NCBI GenBank assembly: GCA_024233005.1
Contig: JACKQE010000018.1
Span: forward strand, 14,070-78,069
Reading direction: 5' to 3'
Length of the DNA: 64,000 nucleotides
From: Akkermansiaceae bacterium
Lineage (GTDB): Bacteria; Verrucomicrobiota; Verrucomicrobiia; Verrucomicrobiales; DEV007
The position numbers and the translations under genes were made by a program. Shown here one piece after another: positions 25,819-34,718 of this stretch (position 1 is its first letter; each line of letters starts with the position of its first letter). Below the pieces are notes generated by a model. It was not told where the DNA came from. It ran no database searches and saw only the letters and a program-made list of their open reading frames with translations.

Positions 25819-26250
25819 ATGGTCCACGCGCTGAAAAATCTGATGCTGTGCCTCGCCCTTACCGCGCTGGGATTCCAGCAGGTTTGGGGAGTCCCCGGAG
25901 GCTACCTCTGCGGATGCACCGGAGAATTGTCTCATGCCAGTGAATGCAGTGACGCAATCTGCCATCCCACTGAGGCCCCCCACCATTGTGCCGCTGTGCG
26001 CAGTGAGGCGCCTGGTGAATCCAGTCACCACCGGCATCTCGAACTCCGGGAATCGTTGATCTTGCGAAACATTTCCTCGGCCAGCTCCCTTCCTCCGGTT
26101 GTTTGGCGAGCGGTCCCCTCCCCTTTCCCCTCCTCCATCAAGCCCCTGAAGCACTCCCCTGTTAGAGTGAGTGTCCCGCGGGATTTTCAGGCGAGAGGAA
26201 GCCCCTCCACCGACATTGCGGTGGAGAGATCCGTGGTCAGGTTGATTTGA
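25819..26250 (+). CDS. Small secreted Cys/His-rich protein of the metal-efflux cassette
   Basis: The 143-residue product has a signal-like N-terminus (LMLCLALTALGFQQVWG) and then a stretch rich in possible metal ligands: GYLCGCTGEL, SECSDAICHP, PHHCAAV and SSHHRHLEL. The C-terminal half is Pro- and Ser-rich with no motif. It lies 120 bases upstream of the membrane fusion protein gene on the same strand. I infer a periplasmic metal-binding or sensing role from composition and context only; I do not recognise a family. The ATG at 25819 is chosen for the signal peptide; the frame is open from 25732. Confidence 0.5.
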   Translation: MVHALKNLMLCLALTALGFQQVWGVPGGYLCGCTGELSHASECSDAICHPTEAPHHCAAVRSEAPGESSHHRHLELRESLILRNISSASSLPPVVWRAVPSPFPSSIKPLKHSPVRVSVPRDFQARGSPSTDIAVERSVVRLI

Positions 26251-26370
26251 GTTCGCGGCAGAGCCGGTTCCAGCCCCCTTCGTGGAGGTTGCCGATTCGT
26301 CTCCTCTTTTGGCGCTGCCTTGCGCAGGCGCCATTCCGTCCCCGCTCCCGTTCTCATTCCATCCTTTCCC

Positions 26371-27579
26371 ATGCTCTCCCGACACTCCTTCGCTCTGGCG
26401 GTGATGTCCCTGCCCCTTCTCTCCGTCCATGTGGCGGCTGAGGAGGAGAAGGCTTCGACCCGCAACGCCAATACCATCGTCCTTGATGAAGCCGGCGTCC
26501 GCAATCTCCGCATCGAAACGGTGGAAGCGGAAGAATCGGACTTCGAAGAAACCGTGTTCGCGCTCGGCCGGATCGAAATTCTCCCGGGAAGCAAAGGCAT
26601 TGTGAGCAGCCGGATCGCTGGACGGGCTTACTCGGTGCTGGCGCTGCCGGACCAGGAGGTCGATGAGGGTGAGGAACTCCTCTGGGTGGAAAGCCGGCAA
26701 CCGGGCAATCCTCCCCCGACGATCATGCTGGCGGCCCCCATTTCGGGTCTCGTGACCAGGGTCGATATTGCCGTCGGACAACCCATTGAGCCCCACCTTG
26801 CCCTGATCGAAATCGCCGACCTCGCGGTCGTGGAGGCCTCCGCGCGGGTCCCGGAACATCTCGCCGGCAGACTGGCGAGAGATCAGACGGCTCACATTCG
26901 TCTGCCAGGATTTCCAGACCGTGTCTTCGAAGCCAAGCTGGCCCATCTCGGAGCCTACGTCGACGAGACGAGCGGCACCGTGGAAGCCTCCTTTCATGTG
27001 CCCAATCCCGACAAGGAGTTGCGACCGGGAATGAGAGCGGAGTTTAACATTGTGGTCAGTCATCGCGAGGGAGTGACCAGTGTGCCACGATCCGCAATTC
27101 TCGGCGGCCCTTCCCAACGGTTTGTCTATGTGAAGGATTTCGATTTGCCCAACGCGTTTGTGAAATCCCCCGTGGTCGTCGGCGAAATGAACGACCGCTT
27201 TGCGGAGATCATCAGCGGATTGCTCCCGGCGGATGAAGTCGTGACCAAAGGGGCTTACTCCCTCTCGTTTGCCGGAGCCGGCAGCATCTCCCTCAAGGAG
27301 GCTCTCGATGCCGCCCACGGTCATGAGCATGCCGCTGACGGCTCGGAATTGACACCGGAGAAAAAATCCTCCCTGGAAGCCGCGCGGAAAGAGGAGGCCG
27401 GAGGTCACGAGCACTCTCATGGCGGAGACCATGAGAGTGAGGGCGTGAGTCCACTCTGGAGAATCGCCACCCTTATCCTCGGCCTGCTCCTGCTGGTGTC
27501 CGGCTGGATGAACAAACGGCGGATGCCGGAGGAGGAGCCCCCCGCCCCGAAGAACGACAGCCGGAAGGAGGCCGTCTAA
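26371..27579 (+). CDS. RND efflux membrane fusion protein, CusB/CzcB-like
   Basis: The 402-residue product begins with a signal peptide (LAVMSLPLLSVHVAA). It has the barrel-sandwich halves typical of membrane fusion proteins: RIAGRAYSVLALPDQEVDEGEELLWVES and MLAAPISGLVTRVDIAVGQPIEP, then a beta-barrel segment (VVEASARVPEHLAGRL) and a membrane-proximal part (ELRPGMRAEF, then VPRSAILGG and GLLPADEVVTKGAYSL). The alpha-hairpin is very short, so any contact with an outer-membrane channel would be limited. Unusually, the C-terminus carries His-rich stretches (HGHEHA, GGHEHSHGGDHE) and a final membrane helix (IATLILGLLLLVSGW). It is followed after two bases by the RND pump gene. Confidence 0.85.
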   Translation: MLSRHSFALAVMSLPLLSVHVAAEEEKASTRNANTIVLDEAGVRNLRIETVEAEESDFEETVFALGRIEILPGSKGIVSSRIAGRAYSVLALPDQEVDEGEELLWVESRQPGNPPPTIMLAAPISGLVTRVDIAVGQPIEPHLALIEIADLAVVEASARVPEHLAGRLARDQTAHIRLPGFPDRVFEAKLAHLGAYVDETSGTVEASFHVPNPDKELRPGMRAEFNIVVSHREGVTSVPRSAILGGPSQRFVYVKDFDLPNAFVKSPVVVGEMNDRFAEIISGLLPADEVVTKGAYSLSFAGAGSISLKEALDAAHGHEHAADGSELTPEKKSSLEAARKEEAGGHEHSHGGDHESEGVSPLWRIATLILGLLLLVSGWMNKRRMPEEEPPAPKNDSRKEAV

Positions 27580-27581
27580 GC

Positions 27582-30500
27582 ATGCTGGGTAACCTGATCA
27601 ATTGGTCACTGGCCAACCGGGCGTTCATTCTTGGATTGGCGGCGATTCTGCTGGCGTTGGGTCTCCGCACCGCGACCCAGCTTCCGGTCGAGGTGTTGCC
27701 GGACCTGACCAAACCGACCGTCATCATTCTCACCGAATCGCCCGGTCTCGCCCCGGAGGAAGTCGAAATGAGAGTCACCCAGCCCATCGAGAGCGCTCTC
27801 ATGGGCGTCGCCGGACTGACCCGGTTGCGGTCCAACTCCGATGTCGCGCTATCCCTGGTGTATGCTGAATTTAACTGGGACACGGACATCTACCGGGCCC
27901 GCATGCTGGTGCAGGAAAGACTGCAAAGCACCCGCGGACAATTGCCGGAGGGCGTCGAACCTTTCCTCACCCCGGTCGCTTCCTTGATGGGCGAAATCCT
28001 GTTGGTGGGGGTCCGCTGCACCATCCCGGAGGGCGAGGCAGGTCACCTGCCCGCTCCCGATGTGCGAACCCTTGCCGATTGGACCATCAAGCGACGGTTG
28101 CACAACATTTCCGGCATCGCGGAAATTCTCAACATGGGAGGAGGCGTCAAACAGATTGAAATCCAACCGGATCCCTGGCGGATGCAGGCCCATGGCGTCA
28201 GTCTCAGTGAACTGGAAGAAGCCGCCCGTGAGTCGGCCAGCACCACGACCGGCGGATTCATCAGCACCGGCCCCACGGAAATCATGGTCAGAAACCTGGC
28301 CATGACTGTGGATTTGAAAGACATCGCCCAAACGGTCATCAAACAGGTCAATGACCGCACAGTCTCCATCGGTGATGTCGCCCATGTCGCCTGGGGAATT
28401 GAGCCCATGCGCGGCGACGCCACGGTGAGTCTCCGTCCTGAAAAAAAGCCCACTTACGGAGTCATCATGTCCATCACCAAGGCGCCCGGATTTGACACGC
28501 GGGAACTAACCGCCCGGGTCCGAAAAGCGCTCGATGAGTTGCAGTCCAGCTATCCTGCGGGCATCGAAACCACCCTGCTCTTCCAACAAAAAGACTTCAT
28601 CGACCATGGCATTGGCAATCTCACCGAAGCCATCCGCGACGGAGCCATCATGGTCACCATCGTGTTGTTTCTTTTCCTGCAGAATCTCCGCACCACTTTC
28701 ATCACTCTGCTCGCCATGCCGCTTTCCTTTGCGATCACCATGCTGGTGTTCCAGGGATTCGGCATCAGCGTGAATTCCATGACGCTGGGAGGCCTCGCCG
28801 TGGCCATCGGCATGGTCGTGGATGACGCCATCGTCGATGTGGAGAACGTTTTCCGCAGGCTTAGGGAGTGGGAAACCGCCAAGCAGGGAAGCAGCTCGGA
28901 AGCCCCCACCTCTACCCGTATCCAGGTCATCGCCCAAGCCTCCGGCGAAGTCCGCAATTCCATTTTCTATGCCACGCTGCTAATCATCCTGGTGTTTCTC
29001 CCCCTGCTGGGTCTGACGGGCCTGGAAGGCAAACTGTTCGCTCCCATCGCCATCGCCACGATCATCTCTATGGTCGCGTCTTTCGTGGTTTCGTTGACCG
29101 TCATTCCGGTGCTTTGCTCTCTGCTGCTTCGGCCGAAGGCGGGCCAGGAACACCGGGATGGCATCATGACCCGCGGTTTGAAATGGCTGCTGGCGCAGAC
29201 CTTGCTCCGCTTCGGCCTCAATCAACCCCTGATTCTGGTCGGCGGGGTTGCCCTGCTCGTCGCGGGCGCCTTCTCGCTTTACCCGCGCATGAACCAGGAC
29301 TTCCTCCCCAAGTTCGAGGAGGAGACCGCTTTGGTCGCGGTCACGGCTGCGCCGGGGACCTCGTTGGATGAAATGAACCGTATTTCCGACGTGATCGAGG
29401 AACAGATCCTCTCCGTGCCGGAGGTGCAGAAAGTCGGCCGGCGTCTTGGCAGGGCGGAACGAGGCGACCACGTCGTGCCGGTCTCCACGGCCGAGTTTGA
29501 CGTGGATTTCCGGGAACCCGAGGGACACCCCGCCACCGCCGCGAGAGAGCGAAAGGACATCCTGGAGGACATCTCGAAACGGGTCCGGACGATTCCGGGG
29601 ATTTTCGCGGTGGTCGGAGGTCCGCTGGCGGACCGCATTGGACACATGATGAGCGGGGTCTCGGCTCCGGTTGCGGTCAAGATTTTCGGGCCGGATCTTG
29701 ACCTCTTGCGCCAGATCGGATTGGAGATTCAAACCATCGCCAAAACCATTCCGGGCTTTGAAGACTGCAAGCTGGATCAGACTTCCAGCATACCGCAACT
29801 CCGCATCGAAGCCGATCGTGACCGGGCCCAAGCGTATGGCATTGCCCCCGGCCATCTCAATGAACAGCTCTCCTCCCTGATCGGGGGGAAATCTGTCGCG
29901 GAACTGCGCGAGGAGCAGCGCACGGTGAACCTCGTGTTGCGTCTGCCCGAGAATTTGCGCGATGCCCCGGACCGCATCGGACAGATTCCGATCGAGACAT
30001 CTTCCGGCCAGCGCATTCCGCTGTCCCTCGTCGCCGGAGTGCGGGAAGCCCGGGGCCCAAATGTGATCTTCCGCGAAAACAGCCAGCGGCGTTTTGCGCT
30101 GGCCATCAAACCAACGGTGCGGGATGTGTCCAATCTGGTGATCCGGCTTCAGGAAGACGTCGCGGCACAGGTCGTTTTGCCGGAAGGCTATTTCGTGACC
30201 TTCGAAGGAGAATTCCAAGCGCAACGCGAAGCCACCCGGCGAATTGTGTTTTTCTCGGCCTTGGTCTTGGTCGTCATCGCCTTTCTCCTCTATGGCTACT
30301 TCCGGACCCCGTTTTTCGCGTTTCAGGTGCTCTGCGACATCCCGCTCGCACTGGTTGGCGGGTTGGTTTTTACCTATCTCAAGCTGAACAACATCAGCAT
30401 CGCCACCTTGGTGGGTTTCATCGCCGTGGCGGGAGTGGCCGCCCGCAACAGCATCATGCTCCTCAGTCATTATCTCCATTTGATGCGCCATGAAGGGGAA

Positions 30501-30773
30501 GGATTCACCAAGCAGATGATCCTCCGGGGAACCCAGGAACGTCTCGTGCCGGTGCTCATGACGGCTCTCTCGGCGGGCATCGGCCTGGTTCCCCTGGTGC
30601 TGGCGGCAGGCCAACCGGGCAAGGAGATCCTCCACCCAGTGGCAGTGGTCATTGTCGGAGGACTGGTCACCAGCACGCTGCTGGGGCTCGGGGTCACCCC
30701 CACAGTCTTTTACACTTTCGGCCGCCGTGCCGCCGCCCGGTCCATCGCGCTTGGCTCCCCGGCATCCCAATGA
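27582..30773 (+). CDS. Heavy-metal RND efflux pump, CusA/CzcA-like
   Basis: The 1063-residue product is the inner-membrane pump that drives metal or drug export with protons. It opens LINWSLANRAFILGLAAILLALG and has TQLPVEVLPDLTKPTVIILTESPGLAPEEVE, the standard pore-domain start. The two 6-helix membrane units, with GGLAVAIGMVVDDAIVDVENVFRR between helices 4 and 5 and GFIAVAGVAARNSIMLLSHYLH in the second unit, fit the family. The length is typical for HME-RND pumps. The gene follows the fusion protein gene with two bases between and a fair ribosome site (GGAGG). Metal versus other substrates cannot be settled from sequence; the His/Cys-rich neighbours favour a metal. Confidence 0.93.
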   Translation: MLGNLINWSLANRAFILGLAAILLALGLRTATQLPVEVLPDLTKPTVIILTESPGLAPEEVEMRVTQPIESALMGVAGLTRLRSNSDVALSLVYAEFNWDTDIYRARMLVQERLQSTRGQLPEGVEPFLTPVASLMGEILLVGVRCTIPEGEAGHLPAPDVRTLADWTIKRRLHNISGIAEILNMGGGVKQIEIQPDPWRMQAHGVSLSELEEAARESASTTTGGFISTGPTEIMVRNLAMTVDLKDIAQTVIKQVNDRTVSIGDVAHVAWGIEPMRGDATVSLRPEKKPTYGVIMSITKAPGFDTRELTARVRKALDELQSSYPAGIETTLLFQQKDFIDHGIGNLTEAIRDGAIMVTIVLFLFLQNLRTTFITLLAMPLSFAITMLVFQGFGISVNSMTLGGLAVAIGMVVDDAIVDVENVFRRLREWETAKQGSSSEAPTSTRIQVIAQASGEVRNSIFYATLLIILVFLPLLGLTGLEGKLFAPIAIATIISMVASFVVSLTVIPVLCSLLLRPKAGQEHRDGIMTRGLKWLLAQTLLRFGLNQPLILVGGVALLVAGAFSLYPRMNQDFLPKFEEETALVAVTAAPGTSLDEMNRISDVIEEQILSVPEVQKVGRRLGRAERGDHVVPVSTAEFDVDFREPEGHPATAARERKDILEDISKRVRTIPGIFAVVGGPLADRIGHMMSGVSAPVAVKIFGPDLDLLRQIGLEIQTIAKTIPGFEDCKLDQTSSIPQLRIEADRDRAQAYGIAPGHLNEQLSSLIGGKSVAELREEQRTVNLVLRLPENLRDAPDRIGQIPIETSSGQRIPLSLVAGVREARGPNVIFRENSQRRFALAIKPTVRDVSNLVIRLQEDVAAQVVLPEGYFVTFEGEFQAQREATRRIVFFSALVLVVIAFLLYGYFRTPFFAFQVLCDIPLALVGGLVFTYLKLNNISIATLVGFIAVAGVAARNSIMLLSHYLHLMRHEGEGFTKQMILRGTQERLVPVLMTALSAGIGLVPLVLAAGQPGKEILHPVAVVIVGGLVTSTLLGLGVTPTVFYTFGRRAAARSIALGSPASQ

Positions 30774-30855
30774 TCACCCTGAATTTCCGTGTTCCCGTTC
30801 CCGTCCAAAGGAAAGGCCACGGAACCATCAAACAAACCCCCACGACCAACCAGCC

Positions 30856-31323
30856 ATGAAACTGACCGCACTACTCTTCACCCTCCTCGGCATCGCCACC
30901 CTTTCCTCTGCGGAGGAAAAGCACAACCATGATCACGCGGCCAAAGCGGGCCCCACCGGAGGACGCCTCATCACAGCGGTCGAACCGCACGTTGAATTTT
31001 TCGTGACCAAAGCGAAGAAGGTGGAAATCCGCTTCGTGGATGACGACAACAAAGTGGTGCTTCCCGTCGATCAAACCGTCAAAGTCACTCTCGGAGATCG
31101 CTCCAAGCCAACCAAGCTGACGTTCACGAAGGACGGCGACAAACTGGTTTCGGACCAGACGGTGCCAGAAGGCAATGAGCATCCCACCGTGGTCCAAATC
31201 AAAACCGACGCCAAAGCCAAAAGCATCACGGAAAAGTTCAACCTGAACCTCAGCAAATGCCCCACTTGTGAATTTGCCGAGTATGCCTGCATCTGCGAGC
31301 ACGGTGAAGAGGAGAAAAACTGA
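30856..31323 (+). CDS. Small periplasmic His/Cys protein following the RND pump
   Basis: The 155-residue product starts with a signal peptide (LTALLFTLLGIATLSSA) followed by KHNHDH and GGRLI, then a beta-rich middle of about 90 residues. It ends with KCPTCEFAEYACICEHGEEE, combining a CxxC and a CxC pair with a His. Its place at the end of the RND cassette suggests a periplasmic metal chaperone or sensor. The ATG at 30856 is chosen for the signal peptide; the frame is open upstream into the pump gene. I know no named family for it. Confidence 0.65.
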   Translation: MKLTALLFTLLGIATLSSAEEKHNHDHAAKAGPTGGRLITAVEPHVEFFVTKAKKVEIRFVDDDNKVVLPVDQTVKVTLGDRSKPTKLTFTKDGDKLVSDQTVPEGNEHPTVVQIKTDAKAKSITEKFNLNLSKCPTCEFAEYACICEHGEEEKN

Positions 31324-31356
31324 CTCCCTTTACCGGCTGCGCTTGCGGACCGAAAT

Positions 31357-32625
31357 TCACCCGTCAGGATGCTCCAACACGAGTGTCCTGTCGGGACTGA
31401 TGACCCGGTAGTGAATCCCGGCCCAGCGGATGGTCCGCGCTGCCAGAGCGGACCAGACAAAGAGGGAGTGCACTGCCATGAAGAAAGGTGTCCCCAAATG
31501 TTCCATCCACCGCGTCATGCGGAGGCGGTCCACCACGAGGGGCGGGAACAGAGCCCGGATCACCTTCCACCGTGCCAGAGCCCGGAGCTGATCACACCCC
31601 AGGACGAATCCCATCGCAATTGCCGCCCCCCGGTTTCCGTGCCAGGACGCCCAGAGAGCGGTCAGGAAACCCACTGTGTATAGGGTGGTGGCGATCAGGG
31701 CGACTTTGAAAAAGAACGGCGCATAGTGCCTCACGATATAATACTGGCGTCGGCCGAATTCCAACGCCATCCTCCAGGAATAGTCGGTGTCGCTGGGAAC
31801 GATGAGGCTCCGCAGACAGGCGATCCGCCGCCCGGAACGCCGGATGCATTTTCCGAGACGCAGATCATCCGTCAAACTTCCCTCCAACAGTGAAGGCACC
31901 GCGAGCGCATCGAAATCCTCCCTCGCGAGGGCCATGGATCCACCCCAAAGATTGTTCCAAGCTTCGCGCCCTCCAAGAGTGGCCACGCCCGCGTTGATGA
32001 CACTGACCACGAGATTGGGGAGTGTCGCGCGGACCGGCACGAGCCAGCGGTAGGCTGTCGAGACCGGATGAGTCCCCAAATTCAATGGAGCCGTGAGGCG
32101 GGCCAACCAGTCCGGACCACACTGCATGTCCGCGTCCCCGAAAACTACCCGGCGATCCTCAGGCTCCAGCTCTTTGAGCGCCTCAATCTGGTTGTGGACC
32201 TTTTGGCCCCCTCCAAAGGTCGGTCCGGCATAGATGAACTTCACCCCGCGCAATCCGGGGGAAAGCGTTTCCTTAGCTCTTCCGGGACCTCCGGGATGCC
32301 AGCCCCTGTCTCCAGGGGTCATGCCGAGAGCGTCCTCCAGCCAGGGCGCTACGGTCTCCCGTTCATTCTCCATGGTGACTAGAATCCGGTAATCCGCGTA
32401 ACGTTGGTTCAACAGGATCCGGAAAAAGGCCGGGCCTTTCACTGGATCGAGCTTTTTCACCGGGATCACGACCACCGCGCGCTGCTGCCGGCCGGGATCC
32501 GCCCCCTCCCGCAAGAGTGCTTCCTGGGCGCGCATTTCCGGAAGAAATTGGCGGACGTTGCACCAAGTCAGGAGCGCCAAGAGCCCCCAACACAACCACA
32601 GAATCAGGAAAAATAATTCGATCAT
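31357..32625 (-). CDS. Ceramide-glucosyltransferase-like GT (GT21/GT2 type), membrane-bound
   Basis: The 422-residue product has one N-terminal helix (IELFFLILWLCWGLLALLTW), a catalytic GT-A domain and three to four C-terminal helices. VVVIPVKKLDPVKG begins the domain, VVFGDADMQCGPDWLARL holds the D2-type motif, GSLTDDLRLGKCI the D3 acid and GRRQYYIVRHYAPFF the end-motif related to Q/RxxRW. This resembles ceramide glucosyltransferases and the hopanoid-linked HpnI, which move a sugar to a lipid. A specific acceptor cannot be named; no hopanoid or sphingolipid genes are nearby. It is divergent from the ABC operon. Confidence 0.75.
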   Translation of the reverse strand: MIELFFLILWLCWGLLALLTWCNVRQFLPEMRAQEALLREGADPGRQQRAVVVIPVKKLDPVKGPAFFRILLNQRYADYRILVTMENERETVAPWLEDALGMTPGDRGWHPGGPGRAKETLSPGLRGVKFIYAGPTFGGGQKVHNQIEALKELEPEDRRVVFGDADMQCGPDWLARLTAPLNLGTHPVSTAYRWLVPVRATLPNLVVSVINAGVATLGGREAWNNLWGGSMALAREDFDALAVPSLLEGSLTDDLRLGKCIRRSGRRIACLRSLIVPSDTDYSWRMALEFGRRQYYIVRHYAPFFFKVALIATTLYTVGFLTALWASWHGNRGAAIAMGFVLGCDQLRALARWKVIRALFPPLVVDRLRMTRWMEHLGTPFFMAVHSLFVWSALAARTIRWAGIHYRVISPDRTLVLEHPDG

Positions 32626-32720
32626 TCAGCTTTCCCCATTACAATGCTGGCTTCGTCCACCTGCAAGCGGCATGTGGATGGTAAATGCGTGCCTCAGTCC
32701 GCGCCACTGCCCGTCCTGCA

Positions 32721-33419
32721 ATGCCCGTCATAGAAGCCAAAAACCTTCGCAAAGCCTACCATCTCGGTGACACCGAGGTCGCCGCGCTTCGGGGCGTGGA
32801 CGTTGCGATTCATGAGCATGAATTTGTGGCCGTCTGGGGCCCCTCCGGCTCGGGTAAAACCACTTTGTGCAACATTCTCGGTCTCCTCGATTCCCCCAGC
32901 GAAGGTCAGGTGATCCTGAAGGGTAACCCCGCGGAGAACCTCGATGACGCGGCCAAAAGCACGCTTCGCAACCAAAGCATCGGGTTTGTCTTTCAGAGCT
33001 TCAATCTCATCCCTGTCCTCACCGCATTGGAAAATGTCATGCTGCCGCTGCAACTCCGGGGCACGCCCAAGTCAGAGGCCCGTAAAAAAGCCCTCGCCCT
33101 GCTCCATGAGGTCGATCTGGGCAACCACACGTCCCATCGCCCCCAAAAGCTTTCCGGTGGCCAGCAACAGCGGGTCGCGGTCGCCCGGGCCCTTGTCACG
33201 GATCCGGCCATCATCATCGCCGACGAGCCGACCGCCAATCTGGACACCGAGAATGCCCACCGGATCATTGATCTGATGCGGCGCATCAACCGCTCCTGCG
33301 GGGCCGCGTTTATTTTCTCCACCCACGACAGCCGACTGCTGGACCGTGTCGACCGTCGCATCCAGCTCCGGGACGGAGAAATCATCGAGGACATCCGAGT
33401 CGCCGCACCAGCCGTCTGA
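32721..33419 (+). CDS. ABC transporter ATP-binding protein (LolD/MacB type)
   Basis: The 232-residue product shows Walker A GPSGSGKTT, the signature LSGGQQQRVAVARAL, Walker B IIIADEPTANLD and the switch His in IFSTHDSRLL. The family's typical lead RKAYHLGDTEVAALRGVD matches the LolD/MacB/FtsE group, which drives mechanotransmission, often of lipoproteins or macrolides. The permease gene starts 27 bases downstream, giving the complete half-transporter pair; no membrane fusion partner is next to it. The ATG at 32721 is chosen over 32685, which adds residues before the conserved start. Confidence 0.92.
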   Translation: MPVIEAKNLRKAYHLGDTEVAALRGVDVAIHEHEFVAVWGPSGSGKTTLCNILGLLDSPSEGQVILKGNPAENLDDAAKSTLRNQSIGFVFQSFNLIPVLTALENVMLPLQLRGTPKSEARKKALALLHEVDLGNHTSHRPQKLSGGQQQRVAVARALVTDPAIIIADEPTANLDTENAHRIIDLMRRINRSCGAAFIFSTHDSRLLDRVDRRIQLRDGEIIEDIRVAAPAV

Positions 33420-33446
33420 AAAGTCGAGTCCCCGCCCCGCCGACGC

Positions 33447-34685
33447 ATGAACTGGTTAGATCTCGCCTCCCGAAACCTGCTCCGCAATGCCGGACGCAGT
33501 GTCACCACCATGGCGGCCGTGACGCTCGGCTATGCCGCCGTGAACATCTTCGGGGGCTTCGCGGCCTACATGTTCCTCAGCATCCGGGACGCCTATATCC
33601 ACAACCAGACCAATGGCCACGTCCAACTCTGGAAGGAAGGCTACAAGGACCATGGAGGATCCAATCCCAGCCAATACCTCATCCCGCCGGAATTGCAGCA
33701 ACGGGTCCAGGATTTCGCCGCCAAAGACCCCCGGGTCGTCCTGGCCGCCGGCACGCTGGAGATCAGCGGCTCGATCGATGTCGACGGGGTGCCGACCTTT
33801 TTCATCGGACAGTCGATGAAGCCCTCCGACAGGGAACGCATCGACAGCGCCAGTTCCCAAAGCGACCACAAACCCGGCTATGAGGGCGACCGAATCACGG
33901 ATGAGACTCCCGAAGGCATCGGGATCACCGAAGGCATGGCGCGCAACCTCCATCTGGAGAAAGGGTCCGGGGTGCTGCTGATGGCCCCCACCATCGAGAA
34001 CCAGATGAACGCCGTCGACGCGACCGTTTTCCAGGTCATCGACATGCCGGCGGAGGCGCTCAACAACCGGTTTCTATACCTGCCGCTGGCCTTGGCGCAG
34101 AAACTCTACGAAACCGGGGGCGTCACCACGATGCGGCTGCTGCTGAAGGATCTGAAAGACAGCGAAGCCGTGGTGGCGGATCTGAAGAAGGAACTCGATG
34201 GCGAGGGATTGGACATCCTCACCTGGGACCAGGCATCCCCGCTCTATCACCGCACCAAAAGCATGTTCGACATCATCTTCGGCATGGTCTTCTGCATCAT
34301 TATCACCATTGTGTCGATGAGCGTTCTCAACACCATCGGAATGGCCGTCATCGAGCGCACCCGGGAAATTGGCACCCTGCGGGCCCTGGGCTTGAAACGC
34401 CCGGGAGTCATTGGCCTGTTCGCTCTCGAAAGCGGGCTCCTCGGCTTCATCGGGGCCACTCTGGGATTGATCATCACCGTCGGATTCTCCATGATGATTG
34501 CCTCCATCGAGCCGAAATGGGAACCCCCGATGATCGCCCGCGCGGTGGTCTGGGAAATCCGGCTCGTTCCCGCTTACCTTCTCGGCAGCTTTGTTGTTCT
34601 GGTCCTGCTCACTTTCGCCGCCGCCATCCTTCCGGCCCGTCGGGCGGCCTGTGCCGGCATCGTCGATTCCCTGGGGCACAGCTAG
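33447..34685 (+). CDS. ABC transporter permease, FtsX/MacB-like
   Basis: The 412-residue product has the type-VII layout: a first helix (VTTMAAVTLGYAAVNIFGGFAAY), a large periplasmic domain (about residues 45-265) and three C-terminal helices, with VIERTREIGTLRALGLKRPGVIGLF as the coupling helix region that meets the ATPase. The absence of a second set of helices means it acts as a dimer. With the ATPase it forms a LolCDE- or MacB-like unit; the substrate is unknown. An MFS gene follows after 33 bases and may be co-transcribed. Confidence 0.9.
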   Translation: MNWLDLASRNLLRNAGRSVTTMAAVTLGYAAVNIFGGFAAYMFLSIRDAYIHNQTNGHVQLWKEGYKDHGGSNPSQYLIPPELQQRVQDFAAKDPRVVLAAGTLEISGSIDVDGVPTFFIGQSMKPSDRERIDSASSQSDHKPGYEGDRITDETPEGIGITEGMARNLHLEKGSGVLLMAPTIENQMNAVDATVFQVIDMPAEALNNRFLYLPLALAQKLYETGGVTTMRLLLKDLKDSEAVVADLKKELDGEGLDILTWDQASPLYHRTKSMFDIIFGMVFCIIITIVSMSVLNTIGMAVIERTREIGTLRALGLKRPGVIGLFALESGLLGFIGATLGLIITVGFSMMIASIEPKWEPPMIARAVVWEIRLVPAYLLGSFVVLVLLTFAAAILPARRAACAGIVDSLGHS

Positions 34686-34718
34686 TGTCCACCTATGGGG
34701 AACACGTGAAAGACCACC

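Noticed and set aside
25756..27432. A 558-codon minus-strand frame opposite the Cys/His protein and the fusion protein
   Set aside because: The plus-strand genes have signal peptides and family motifs, while this frame has neither.
28980..30770. A 596-codon open frame antisense to the RND pump
   Set aside because: It is opposite a pump with clear RND motifs and reads as low-complexity charged sequence (many D, Q, E, H), typical of shadow frames.
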